From Acipenser ruthenus (Eukaryota > Chordata > Actinopteri > Acipenseriformes > Acipenseridae): a stretch of 64,000 bases of DNA. Below are positions 1 through 17,300 of the stretch, in pieces (positions within the stretch are counted from its first letter, which is position 1; the number at the start of each line of letters is the position of its first letter). A program made the translations under genes and the position numbers. The stretch is taken from positions 21,998,159 to 22,062,158 of the forward strand of contig NC_081217.1 in NCBI RefSeq assembly GCF_902713425.1, given 5' to 3'. The notes beneath the pieces are model-generated. The model had not been told where the DNA came from and searched no databases. It worked only from the letters and a program-made list of their open reading frames with translations.

Positions 1-181
1 ACAGTAGTTACCCACGTCCCAGGAACAGTTCAGATAAGAGGCTCCAAGTGCAAGCAGTCTAACTGAACACAAAGCCTAGCGTCTACATGTCTCATTTAAA
101 ATACACACTTGAATACGTGCCAAACAATTCCCTCTTCCACCCCTAGGTTCAGCCTGGTTAGGACTGAAGGGAGTAACATTA

Positions 182-5336
<5,155 letters not shown>

Positions 5337-5504
5337 TTTGTATTAGGATTACTGCACAGTCACGAAACAAATAAAACAATTAAGAACTAATTTATCAGAT
5401 ATAGATTTAAGTTAAAGCTTCTTTTTTTTTTTGCTCGGCTACGTTGACTTTAGACGCGTAACGGATCTCCACCAACACAGCAATATTTCAAAAGTTTGAA
5501 AACG

Positions 5505-5626
5505 TCCCCTTTTATCAAGAAGAGGAAAAAAAAACTACGTCAAAAGTCCAGGGAGCCCGCCTATTGAGGGCTGCGATTGGTGGAGAGTGAATGTCTCTAC
5601 CCATCCTGCAGCTGCTATTGGATGGC
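5505..5626 (-). promoter_or_regulatory. Alpha-tubulin core promoter
   Basis: Read on the minus strand there is a TATA-like GATAAAAGG (about 5508-5517), preceded upstream by a CCAAT box at 5573-5583 (CCACCAATCG) and a second CCAAT at 5614-5625 (CATCCAATAG). A CRE-like TGACGTAG lies near 5535. The spacing predicts transcription start near 5480, giving a 5' UTR of about 140 nt up to the ATG at 5336. This is inference from motif order. Confidence 0.6.
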
Positions 5627-7099
5627 TGCTATTTACCAGTTTGATCCGTGTCGCAGTCGGTGTGTGCCGGTTTGAGATCTGGAATAACACACGGTGACTT
5701 TGATGGTTTTTATTTAAAACACTATCGCGTGTGACATTCACAATTATAGCCCAAACGTATCTTTTTTTTCTATTTTTAATACGTTAGCTGTTTATTTAAT
5801 TTCGTTTTCATAGATCTGTTTACTGCAGTGACGGGGGGAGGGAGGGAGCTGTCGAATCCACACCCACAGAGAGGGCAGGGGAGGGTCAAAAAACTAATTC
5901 AAAACTTTTTTTTTTTTTTTTGTACCGGTACGTTGAGGGAAAACAAAGTCGCCAATCACATGACAGTATTTTATTATTTAAAAAAAAAAAAAATTCAGAC
6001 AAACCTGTTGCGCAATATAAACTGTATTCGAGATAAACTGCAGTTTTTTTCTCTTTCCTAAAACGTTCAATAACCTGTGCTTTTTGTTTATTTTTTTATT
6101 AGTGCGTTTTAAATATTGATTCACGGTGTTAAACTGAAGCACGCCGCTGACACGCATGTCACAGTAAAACGAGCCAGCCCCCTGCAGTCCAGTACCAGCC
6201 CGGTTCGGTTTCCCCACAGTACAGTAATCGGAGGGTTCGGGTCAGGGCGTGGCACGTCACCACTGCCGCCTGTGTGTTCCAGCCTCGGCAAGCTCCGACA
6301 CGATACTGATCCGGCTTCTAAACAGTTGAATCACGTCGAATCGAGTATGAAAGAGAAAAAATACCTTGTCAGCAAAGAACTTTCTAACAAGCTGCTAGCA
6401 CTAAGCGCTACCCAGTTACAAACTCGTGTCCTGTGAGTCTGCTGTTCTGCCCTGGGGCTCTCGCAATAGACACTGACGCAGATTCATGTCTGCTGCGCGG
6501 CTGGGGTGTAACCTCAGCCCCTGCGGACTCATTTTCACTTGTGCGGCATTCAAGGTAATAGACGAGCGGGGGCGGGCTATTGGATTAACCGGCGTACCGA
6601 ACTGTAGGTCAGCATTCCTCCTAGTTCAAACCCGTCCTCGCTTTCACTTACCACGACCTGATCGCAACGCATCCCCAGTTCAAATTTACTGCCTGTTGGC
6701 TCTCACTTCCAAACAAGCCACCAGATATTAAAACGCCACGTTGTAGAAATGCCAAGCGAGGGTATGTTTGAACCACAAAGTACAACAGAAATAATTCAGC
6801 AGCGCCATGATAGAAGAGACACAACACAACAGTGCAACAGAGGCCAATAACACGGGCTTTCTTTAAAATAACAATGGATCTCGTTTCTTGCACCTGTGGC
6901 ACATGCATACTACACACCACCGCTTGCTTCCTACTAGGGATATGCAAGAAGCTCAAATATTTTCTTTGAGGAAGTGTATGCCCTTTTAAGGTGGCGGTGT
7001 TTCCCTTTTTATTTATGGTCCAGCACCACCTGGTGGTCAATTGTTGTAAACAGGCTATTCATCTCTAAAGAGGATTTCAATGTTAGTCCAAACGCTAAC
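5627..7099. other. Intergenic, no gene seen
   Basis: This lies upstream of alpha-tubulin and downstream of RABIF. It contains poly-A and poly-T runs (near 5908 and 5980) and a moderately CpG-rich part at 6150-6680. The short open frames have no recognisable product. A CTCF-like sequence (CCACCAGGTGGTGC on the minus strand) sits near 7023-7036, with one mismatch to the usual consensus. Confidence 0.6.
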
Positions 7100-7100
7100 A

Positions 7101-7240
7101 GCTGCTTTCACAGATTAGCACTAATCTTGGACTATCTCATATTACCTTAGGTAAGGTAGTCTGAGATTCAAAGACCCTTAAGTAAACTGGGGTAATGTAA
7201 GGTTGTCAAGCCTGAGATTAATGCTAATCCTTCAATAAAA
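7101..7240. mobile_element. MITE-like inverted repeat
   Basis: CAGATTAGCACTAATCTTGG at 7111 is matched in inverted form by CCTGAGATTAATGCTAATCC at 7211-7230. Between them is an inner fold-back around ACCTTAGGTAAGGT. A related partial sequence, GGCTGGTTTCACAGACCC, follows at about 7307. This resembles the short non-autonomous DNA elements of fish. The family is not assigned. Confidence 0.5.
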
Positions 7241-7470
7241 TGTGTGTAAACCAAACTGATATCGCTGCCAGTCTTCAGTCTGATCTACGTTGCTATTCCT
7301 CTCATGGCTGGTTTCACAGACCCAGCCAAGGCAGTTCATAATAGTGCTGCTGCTTCCCCTTGTACTGAATGGATGCTGCAGGTAGTTCAGCTAGGACTAT
7401 AAACACACCCGACGGCAGTTAGTTATGCTAAAATATAACTTATTAAATTCTTTACAGGCGTTTGTTAAAG

Positions 7471-7476
7471 TTTATT
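7471..7476 (-). terminator. Candidate RABIF poly(A) signal
   Basis: AATAAA on the minus strand, about 360 bp past the RABIF stop codon. Confidence 0.5.
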
Positions 7477-7836
7477 TTAGTACTGCTACAACATTAGTTT
7501 GTGAAGCCAACTACAGTTACAAAACATTTTGTTTAAAATGCGTTACAGGAAAATGAAATCGCGATCTCCCCCACGTTAACCTTCTCTTTGTAACTTCAAC
7601 ACAACAAAAGACAAATACAGACAAAGTGCAACAACAAACACACAAAATAAAACCCGGGTCCCAGAAATCACACGAGAGCAGTGACAAAGTCTCCCACCTC
7701 ACGTTGTATTTCACACAGGGTGGCAACGGTATGAGTGAAGGATTTCAGTGTCACGGAGTTAGTCGCCCAGTCCACGTGTAGGATTGAAAGGCTCGTGGAC
7801 ACACAGTCTGTGATCTCTGCAGGACCGTGCTCCCCA

Positions 7837-9107
7837 TCACTCGTGCTTCACTCGCTCCAGAGCCACGTAGAAGCTCTTCTTGTCGTCCAGGCAGTGCCAG
7901 CCTATGGGCCCCACCTCGCAGTCCGCACAGATCAGGTATTTGACGTTGCCCACGTCCTTGGTGAAACCCACGTTCTCGAAGGCGTACATGTCGTCCACCA
8001 GCCAGTGATCCTTCAGCTGCTCTCCAGACACGGAGCCCTCGCCAAGGCTGCCCGGCGTGCTCCTCTTCTTCATCATCGCGGGGAGGAAGAGCTTGGAGAG
8101 GAACGGTAAAGAACAAATGAAGCTTTCTTAAACAAGACGTGCTGCCAGGAATGGGAAGCACTTCCACACCTGCCCCCTGTGATACAATCTCTGACAGATG
8201 GATACACACTCTCTGGATGCTCCGTTACTCCACACAGAGCCCTGGCTAACTCAACATCTTGAGTCCCTGAATTGAGAACAGACAGCTCAACTCGCCACTA
8301 AAACTCTGAAATTAAAATCATAGCAATAGATAGACAGGATGTTTTAAACCTTTAATTAGTAATCAATCTGCCAGCACTGGGAGTACCCTCATACATTTTC
8401 TATGAATGCAGAAAGGCTGCAGTGGAACATTAGTTGATTCTTCAATGGTTACTGCAAAAGACCAGACTGGTCGCACATTAAACACTGAATTAAAATCACG
8501 TGTAGGGCGTTGCCCCAGCCCTAATTAAATTCGAATGCAGGACTTCAATCAATTAAAACAAACCCACTTTTAAACATCGCAGCAGAAACTGTATTTTAGA
8601 CTCGGTTCATGAAAACGTACATTAAAAAGCATCACTTGGTTTGGAGTGATGGGGCACTTTTTCGTATTATTTCAGTGTATATGCGAATGCATTTTACTTT
8701 CGTTTAAAAATAATCGCTGGATTTCCCTGGCTGTAGCCGACTGTATAGCAGTTTGAGCCACTCTGTGTTTTACCATGAGCCTTTGCAAGTTACTAAATAA
8801 ATGGATCAAATGAGGTTCTCATTTTAAATAATGCGGACCGTGACTCAATCAGATTGAGTCAATCTGCGATGCAATAGGTGTTTTGAAGCATGCACTAGTA
8901 TGAATTCAAACACACACACACACACGTCCATTACAATTGCAACCAGTTGAACGCAGGTAGTCCGTGTACCTCTTTCTCCGCAAACAAAGCCATGCCCGGG
9001 CACAACACCTTGGACCCACATCTTTGGCACAGCACTGTTTTCGCGTTCTTCCCGTCCTCCGATACCAGCCCGGACCGGTCCACTTCCATTACCTCCGCGC
9101 CCTCCAT
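7837..9107 (-). CDS. RABIF: RABIF / MSS4, Rab-interacting zinc protein
   Basis: RABIF binds nucleotide-free exocytic Rab GTPases (weak exchange factor or chaperone) in the cytosol and on vesicles. Exon 1 is 8970-9107, starting at the ATG at 9107 and encoding 46 codons (MEGAEVMEVDRSG to ALFAEKE). Exon 2 is 7837-8091, encoding 84 residues plus stop. The junction is in phase 0, with donor GTACAC and acceptor AAG. The total is 130 residues against 123 in human. The two zinc pairs CQRC (exon 1) and CADC (exon 2) are present, as is the family signature NVGFTKDVGN followed by GPIGWHCLDD. The 878-bp intron holds no other gene. The acceptor ends in AAG rather than CAG, which is uncommon but allowed. 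Confidence 0.95.
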
Positions 9108-9286
9108 GCTGCTTCCTTGCGCGCTGAGATATTATTGCAAGCTGCCCCTCCTTGCTTTTTCACTGAGAGAGAGAGAAACAACAATACCATCAAGGTCTGT
9201 GATTTGAAATATTATTACATTGCGTTTTCATGCGCTGGTTTGTTTCTACCTTTCTTTACGGCGAGGCTGACAGTGACCCTGTTGCG

Positions 9287-9296
9287 GTCACGTGAC
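9287..9296. promoter_or_regulatory. CLEAR/E-box palindrome in RABIF promoter
   Basis: GTCACGTGAC is a perfect 10-bp palindrome about 180 bp upstream of the RABIF ATG, overlapping a TGACGT half-CRE. It matches the sequence bound by the TFEB/MITF/USF bHLH-zip family. Binding is inferred. Confidence 0.6.
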
Positions 9297-9436
9297 GTGT
9301 CTACGGTACACGCTCAGTCTCTCGCTCGTCTGTGAAGGTATCTGCTGTCTGTAAATAATATTTTGTTTAAACTTCTCTTGCTAAACAAAGACCCCAATTA
9401 ACCCCAGCATCCCCCCCTGCAGAGCGGCACAGGAGA

Positions 9437-9956
9437 CTAGCAGCAGCGCTGCACCGCGTCATCAAAGCGAGGTGCACCGCGTAGACACTGTGCACTCCGA
9501 CCAGAAGCAATGCAGTCATACCAACAGTTCCGGTTAGCATCAAAAAATCTACAAACCAAAAAAAAAAAAACATCCTCGCTTTCTAAAAATCTATTTATCT
9601 CGTACGATACTTGTATCGTACATATACTTGAACAAAGACCCTTACGAACAGTTGATTTGGGTAAATCCGGGCTGCGGGCGACAGCACGTGTGCTTGTGCT
9701 GGGCGGATCTGCTGCAGCCCGGCTGATCTCAGACACAACTTCGGTTGGGGTCGGTGGTCTGCCGCTGCGAGGCTTATCACAAGTGCAACCGGTTTCCTCA
9801 AATTTTTTGATTAGCTTGTGAACAGCAACTCTTGAACACGGCCCGCTGCGGATGTTGTGCACTCGCCGGTATTCCCGCAGAGCCGCCTCGGCATTGCTTC
9901 CTGTGCTGTAAAAAAAACTTGACCAGTTCACCTCTCTGCTCAGCTGTCAGCTTCAT
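9437..9956 (-). mobile_element. Degraded Tc1/mariner-type transposase fragment
   Basis: Beginning at the ATG at 9956, the frame reads MKLTAEQRGELVKFF. After a one-base T-run insertion it continues as NAEAALREYRRVHNI, VHKLIKKFEETG and KPRSGRPPT, then LPKSTVRK. This is the paired helix-turn-helix start of a mariner/IS630-like transposase, including the usual KPRSGRP linker. After about residue 105 the resemblance stops, and no DDE catalytic triad is seen. It is therefore a 5' piece only, within intergenic DNA between the RABIF promoter and the KLHL12 3' end. The ends of the element are not clear. Confidence 0.7.
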
Positions 9957-10063
9957 ACTGCATCGCTGCGATGCCTTGCGAGCGACAGAACTATGTATAC
10001 CCGCAGTCCTATAGTATGGAAACACGCGGCAGTAACACAGTGGCGCCCCCTCGTGACAGAAAT

Positions 10064-10126
10064 TAATATTATTATTATTATTTATTTCTTAGCAGACGCC
10101 CTTATCCAGCGCGACTTACAATTGTT
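10064..10126 (-). mobile_element. V-SINE-like 3' tail fragment
   Basis: On the minus strand it reads AACAATTGTAAGTCGC, then CTGGATAAGGGCGTCTGC, TAAGAAATAAA and an ATA-rich end. It is the same tail as the longer copies at 17582, 29141 and 39444. Only about 60 bp remain. Confidence 0.85.
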
Positions 10127-10133
10127 AATGTGC

Positions 10134-10138
10134 TCTAT

Positions 10139-10177
<39 letters not shown>

Positions 10178-10191
10178 CACACACACACACC
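10134..10191. repeat. (ATCT)n plus (CA)n microsatellite
   Basis: About ten ATCT tetranucleotides run directly into an ACACAC run. Confidence 0.95.
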
Positions 10192-10624
10192 AGTGAGGAA
10201 GGATGCTTGCTATTGTAATTGTAAGAGCATATTTTCTGTTTAAGCAGCAGATGGCGCTGTGGTATTCATCTTTGCATTACAGGTCTACCGAAACAGAAGC
10301 AACATTACAGCTTGCGGGTAACATTTATGACCTCCTCCTGCTGAAAGTGGTAGCACCCAGCTTGTAGAGTAAGCTTGTTTCCCTGCAGCTTAAACTATAT
10401 TAACAATAAAAACAAATCAAGCAAAAGAACACAAACACCTTCAGCACATCGACAAGGAGGCCAGTGATGATGCTGCTGAAATAAAAGAAACGCCTCACCC
10501 CTTTAACACATTAGAGGAGTGTGTCTCCACAATGCAAGGTGTGGGCAATTACACTCTAAACACGTTCTGTACAAAAACGAACCAGAAACAACTCCCCCAA
10601 AGTATCTAAAATTGATATTCACGT
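10192..10624. other. Intergenic, no gene seen
   Basis: This lies between the microsatellite and the KLHL12 3' end. A CTCF-like GCAGCAGATGGCGC at 10246-10259 differs at one base from the common consensus. Nothing else was recognised. Confidence 0.5.
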
Positions 10625-10630
10625 TTTATT
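10625..10630 (-). terminator. Candidate KLHL12 poly(A) signal
   Basis: AATAAA on the minus strand, about 690 bp past the stop. The stretch 10631-11317 would be the 3' UTR. It contains A-runs and a short duplicated segment near 11080-11155 (ATGATGTCACAATG and CAGAATCATTTAATATT). Confidence 0.5.
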
Positions 10631-11317
10631 TTTATATCTTTTTTTTTTGAACAATTTCACATTAGATCAACTTAGAAACATCACTAGTATTCACAGACAG
10701 ATCAAAATCTGATTTACAGACATAAACCACGATATTCATTAAAAAAAACAAAAAAAAAAAACACACATAATGCTGACAGCTAGCTTTTCTGAATTCCCCC
10801 CCTCACTGAAGAACACACTGAATCTACTGAATCTTCATTGAAATGAAGGACACTGCAATTGGACGGCTGTTAGTGACAATGTAACTCTAATATAATGCCA
10901 ATGTAAAGCACGTCTCTCACAACTGATTCCAAGTAGCAGACAATGTCAAGGCTTTGTGAAAGTCCAGTTCAAGGATGTCCAGGTGCTGGTTCACCAGTAA
11001 AATATTGCACATAAACCACCTCCATTATTGTGCCCAGCACCGTGTGGTTCACACACAGAAAAACATTCGTGCATGGATGGATGATGTCACAATGTCACAG
11101 AATCATTTAATATTTAAATGCATGATGTCACAATGCGTCACAGAATCATTTAATATTAAAAAAAAAAAAAAAGTCTCTGGATTGCATCCTACCCCCCTAA
11201 AATAAAGCATAGCAACAGATACGTCTCTCTCTCTTTTTATGAAATGGTTCCTCTCCCTCAGAATGCCAGTTAGGACAGTGTCCCCCCCCCCTTTCTCTGT
11301 CTGGTGCGGACTGGAGC

Positions 11318-14300
11318 TCATTTCTCCCGAAGCACACAAACTCCAGCGTCACAGCGCTGAGTTCCCATTGACGTCACCACTTCCCAGCTGTCGATAACAG
11401 GATCGTAGCATTCGATGCTGCTGAGGAGGGAATTCCCATCATATCTGTAAATGAAAATGCAAAAATAAGACAGTGTTGGAAGTCAGTTTAATGAACTTAA
11501 ACCATTTTACAGCACTGGAGAATGCAATGCATTATCCCTTTCATCTCCCTCCACAGCTTAGAAATGGCCCAGGGAAAGGGAAGGTGAAATGTCAAAGCAA
11601 TCGCAATTCTGCAGAAAATACAGGAGGACATACAGGCTGTGGGTTCACAGCAGACAACATCACGTAAAACCCTTTCACGTCAGCAGGAATGAATGCATTC
11701 TCAACACTAGGCTTTGTCTGGCAATGCTTTCATTTCAGTGCTGGTGCACTGAGCACCTGCTGAGGGTAGCTGATTACAGAAGCAGCCAGGGAAAGTCAAT
11801 GGAGATGTGTTCAATCTGAAAACATGTAGAAGACTGCTTCTCTTTACCCAGCGATTGCATAGAGCCTCCCACGCAGCACAGTCGCACCCACGTAGCACCG
11901 CGGCGTGGTCATGCTGGTGACTGTCGTCCACGTGTCAGCGCGGATGTTATAGGATTCTACCGAGGCCAGATGAGCTGTTCCATCAAACCCACCGACAACG
12001 TAGATGTGATCATTCAGCAAAGCCACTCCAGCCCCTGCAAACATTACATTGATATAAATGCCCCTGGATATAAATGACTTTTTTTCTGTAAGACTTCATC
12101 TTCATCTTCAGTTTATTACTCAATTCCACAGTCCTGGTTTAAATAAAATCAGAAACGATTTTTGGCGAGAATCAACAGCATTACTTTTCCTGTAAAGATG
12201 TTAACGCTGCATGATTGCATGTGAAAGCCTGGTGTGGATTCTCCAGCCGTGACGAGTGGACTGCAGCTGACCCAATGTGAGCAGCACTCTCTAAACTACA
12301 AGGTCACTGAACTGCTTCACTGGGGCCAAAGTTACAACATGAAACCAGCACGTGGGATCCAATGAAACAAAAAAGAGAGACTTTCCAATCTTACTGAGAG
12401 GACACAGATTACTGTAACTCTACACAACCACTTTCCCCCCCATTGCAAAGACTTTCACCCCTAATCTCGATGATAAATCATGTTTGCTCAATAGGACAAT
12501 TTACAAAAAGCCTTTTGTCTAGGCTTTCCAAAACATACAAATCTTAACAAAAAAACATGCTACCTACACTTTGCATGCATGTATTGCATGTATTGCATAA
12601 TAACAAACTCAGGATGTACAATTGTCTCTGTCTAACTGGTTTATCCCTTTTACTACTCTGGGATATGTGATCAATGTAAACAGCAGCTTTATACTCTGCA
12701 TACTTAGAAGAACAAAACAAACACTGACTTGAATGCACCATTGTAGAGGGCCAGTAACCTGGATCTAAGAGGCAGCTGTATTCAGAGATCCACCTGTTTA
12801 AAATATTTTAAGAGCCCTTATGTCATGTATTTATCATTCATTTAATGCACAAACCACACATTTGCACATATAAAATCTAGCCTGAGGCGTCACACCCGCT
12901 GTCCTATTTAGCAGACACTGCTCCAACGCATGTGATGATTCTGCTCGGCTGGACAGAGCGTGAAGAGAAATGCTCTCTGACCCTGAAGCAGACTCACCTG
13001 ACCGCTTGGTAGCCATCGGTGTGACGCTCGCCCAGTGTCCTGTGTGGGGGTCGTACCTCTCTACCGAACTTAAAATATTCAGCCCATCATACCCGCCTAG
13101 AAGAGAGAGACAGGAGTTCATTAAGAATTCGCATCACATCCACCCTCAACTACATGACTTTAGATCAAATGTGCGCCATCTCGATTGACTTTGGCACACT
13201 CAACGCACATTTTGATCATCACAGTCACACAAGTGGCACTGCACGTAATGGTGTTTGAAACGTGAAGCCAGGAGGGACACTTCACTTTAGTGTGCGGGTA
13301 TCCCACTCTGGCACCAGAAAGACATTCTAGAGAATTTGGGTTTGACCCAAACTGGCTTCAAATGAAAATGAAATTGAACAATCACAGCAATTAAGTCACT
13401 AAAAATACCCTTCGAAAGGAACTGGAATTGAGCACTGATTTTCAGAAGGAACTGGAATTGAAAAAACTGAGCCCAAACCCTGCTGGTGACTGACCGAGAC
13501 AGTAGATAAGTCCATTGGCTACAACAAGGCCGGCTCCTTCTCTGGCAGTCTGCATATCCCCTAGCATGCTCCACTGGTCAATATTGGGGTCGTATCTCTC
13601 CATGCTGGTGTGCCGTCGGCTTCCATCAAACCCCCCTGCCACGTAGATCATATCTGTGGACAGAGGAAGAAAGAGCCTGAAGTCACATTCACAACACTGG
13701 GTACAGCCTGCAACAGCACTCAGGCCCTTACACCCTGTGGGTGTTGCTGGTTCAGTACCTCCGAGCGTGGTGGCTCCAGCCAGGCCTCTACGTACGTTCA
13801 TGGGAGCCACCGAATACCACACGCCGTCCTCGTCCGCGGTGTAATCGAGGCACTCCACCGAGCTGAGACGAGAGCGCCCGTCATACCCCCCGATAACGTA
13901 CACCCGGTCATTCAGGGACACCGTGGCCACGTACCTCCTCTTCCTCGTGACGCTCTGAAGAAAAACAAAAACGACATGCGTTCGACTCCACGAAACACTG
14001 CGACGCGAGCACACAGAGCATGCTGGAACGGAGATAAGCATCTCGCTAGCTTCCAATAAAACACAGTGAAAGCTGAAACGGCTGTGCAGCGGGAGCCTTG
14101 ACTACTACTATTATTATTGTTGCTGAACTATAATCACCAAACCGACCCACAAGAGGAACTCCAGTTTGCACTTCTCTCCCGATAGCTAGAGTATTTGCAT
14201 CTGATCCTATTAAAAAAGGTATCACTCAAAAATCCTTTGTTGTTCTATTAGAAGGAGATACCGACGCAAGACGGACCCACTCGCCCTTGTTTACATGGAT

Positions 14301-17300
14301 TGAACCCTTGACTTCTTATTATTTATTATTACAATCCCTATATTGACTGGAATAGCACCGGAGCCATTCAGAAACCCAAGGTGTGAAACAGAATCGTACT
14401 CACAGCCAGAAAACTCCACGCCTGCGTTTTGGGGTCGTATTTCTCCACAATGTCAATAGGGGACTGCTGACTGCCAAAGCCTCCGATTACCAACAGGACT
14501 TCATTAGCTCCTGGGGAAAACAACAACAGAAAAAACTGTTTTGTTTTGGGCCAATCGTAACACAAATTACCCAGGGATGGAAATAAGACTCTTACTGCAT
14601 GGCAGTTTCACCCGCTCCAGGTTTTACTACAAGCTTGCTTAGCCACACAGGTAACAAGCGGAGGTGTGTATGTCTAATAGTAAAACCGGGAATGGATCAA
14701 ACTGCTATGCAACGGGAGTCTCATTGCCGTCCCCGTTACCTATCAAGCTAAAGAAAGCCCCGTTGCGTGGACGCGGTCTCTGGATGAAGCCCCACTCACC
14801 CAGCCGAGCCCTGGTCCTCGGCCCCTGCATCTGACTCCTCAGCTCAGGCCTCAGGTGGAACTTCTTGGCTTCATCCACGAGGTCTCTGCACTGCAGGCTG
14901 CATCGAATCAATGGCTGAAACAGCAGATTGGGTGCATGCTGAGGCCCCTTTAACAAGACTGAGAAGACTTTAACACGACACGGAGGACCTACAACGACAC
15001 ACCCATCGTGGATCTGCAGCGTTTGTTACACCACCAGCGCTGCACAACATTTGTGATGTTTTGGGTTCCTGCTTCTAGAATGGTACTGCACCCGTTGAAT
15101 GGGTAGGCACACGACGGGCTGTCGGCTGTTTGACCCCACGCACGAGGGAATTCAGCAAGCCTGAACTGGGAGCTCGTCAGTTTAAAAGCAGTCAGAGGGG
15201 ATCACCAGAATCAACCAGGTTGTAATAAAGGTGAAGTCTTTGATTTAGACTCGCCTGAAAATCCCAAGCAGCGTGTTAAAAACTCATTCGCCTTCAAGTT
15301 TTGGTTATTTCTAAAAACCACAAGAAAATGAAAAGCGCGACCTGCCTGGAGCGCGAGGGTCAGCCTGCGTACCTCGGAGTCAATGACGTCAGTGATGTAT
15401 CTGGGGGTGAGGAGCGGCATGCGGACGTACTGCAGCATGTCCGACAGGAACGGCTCCCTCTCCTTCTCAGAGTGCTTCACCCAGTTCACCACCGCTTCAA
15501 ACACAGGCTCCTCAGAGTCCACCTGCACAAGCACAAGGAGAGGGGCTTCACACGGAGCTGGGGGCTCTGCCCAGGCAGCAGTGCTGTTAATCTGTGCTTC
15601 ACACAGAGCTGGGGGCTCTGACCAGGCAGCAGTGCTGTTAATCTGTGCTTCACACGGAGCTGGGGGCTCTGCCCAGGCAGCAGTGCTGTTAATCTGTGCT
15701 TCACACAGAGCTGGGGGCTCTGCCCAGGCAGCAGTGATGTTAATCTATGCTTCACACAGAGCTGGGGGCTCTGCCCAGGCAGCAGTGCTGTTAATCTGTG
15801 CTTCACACAGAGCTGGGGGCTCTGACCAGGCAGCAGTGCTGTTAATCTGTGCTTCACACGGAGCTGGGGGCTCTGCCCAGGCAGCAGTGCTGTTAATCTG
15901 TGCTTCACACAGAGCTGGGGGCTCTGCCCAGGCAGCAGTGCTGTTAATCTGTGCTTCACACAGAGCTGGGGGCTCTGCCCAGGCAGCAGTGCTGTTAATC
16001 TTCATGGTCAATCACCTAATGTGAACGATGGATTCATCTAGTGATCGCTTATCTTCAAAGTGCCATTTAATAAGGAACTGTAAAAGTCTAACTCGCTGAC
16101 ATATGAATGTTTTGCACTCAAATTAATATCTAAAATGCCAAGACAAAGACATCTGTTTCAGTATATATAATGCACGTATCACATGCTTTGGGAGTTGTCA
16201 GTAGGTATTGTTTTATTGTGCTGTTAAGCTATGCTGAATAATGCAGGTTTTCACATGCAGTGTAGCAGATCAAGCACTTCTGAGGAGATCCTACAGGTAA
16301 ACTAGCAGAAGAGTTCCCACCTATTTCATGATGTTCTTGTTCCGGTACAGAAAAGAAGCCCAAGCTCAATGATCACGCTGTCTGAAACGCTGAAAAGCCC
16401 GTGGGGTGCTCTGTACCTGAATCTCATCACATTTTAGGAGCTTTTCCACTTCTCCCTGGCTCAGCAGCATGAACTCCTCGTGCTGCACGACATCCGGGAA
16501 GTTCTTCTGGCTGAACACCTCAGCGGCTTGCATGAGATCCACGCAGTTGTGCGTTTCTGCAAAGTCGCGGATCCCAAGGCAGTTCGAGGGGTCTAGCTGG
16601 CTCTCTAAGAATTCACAGCACGCCTGCTTCACGCCTACAACAGACAATCAACATTGCATGCAGGTTAGTGATTCAGATCTTCACTTTATTTTCAGCCATT
16701 ATGAGCAAGACAAACCAAAACAAATAACTGGGTTCCTTATTAGAACAGAAAACTTGACGCCCAACATGAGGCTGCTAATATTAGGATGGAACACTCTGAA
16801 ATGTGTTTCTTAGGCACAAGGGTTCAAAAAGGTGAACAATTTTGTATTGCTTGTAATCTTAAAACACTACGTATGTTCCAATAGGTGAGACGTAATTACT
16901 CCCCCCCCCTCCCTAGATTCCTGATACTCAAGAGAAACACACCCCCACGTTAAGGTTTACCTTTCAGCTGTAACAAACAGGCTGCAGGCAGCAACTCTTG
17001 CACGTTCTCCACTGTGACGTGGACTGTCTCTGTATACACAAAATCCAGCAGGATTTCCATGGTGGCAGCAGTAAGGCCTTGGATATCAACGAAAGGTTTC
17101 CCCTTTTCTGAAAGCTGTACATGGGAACAGTCAGTACTATTCTGTTAAAGGCACACCGAAACTGTTTTCAGTGAGAACGCTGGTAAATGTGTCCAGAGAT
17201 TTTAAAAGACTCGGTTTCCCTTATAAAACGTTACCCCTGTATTTCTGCACAGTGTTTTCTTTGGAGTTTTCCCATGGTTATACTCTGCATTTATTAATAT

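Noticed and set aside
15486-16024. Open frames through the KLHL12 intron array
   Set aside because: They come from the 51-bp period and are in a different frame from the exon.
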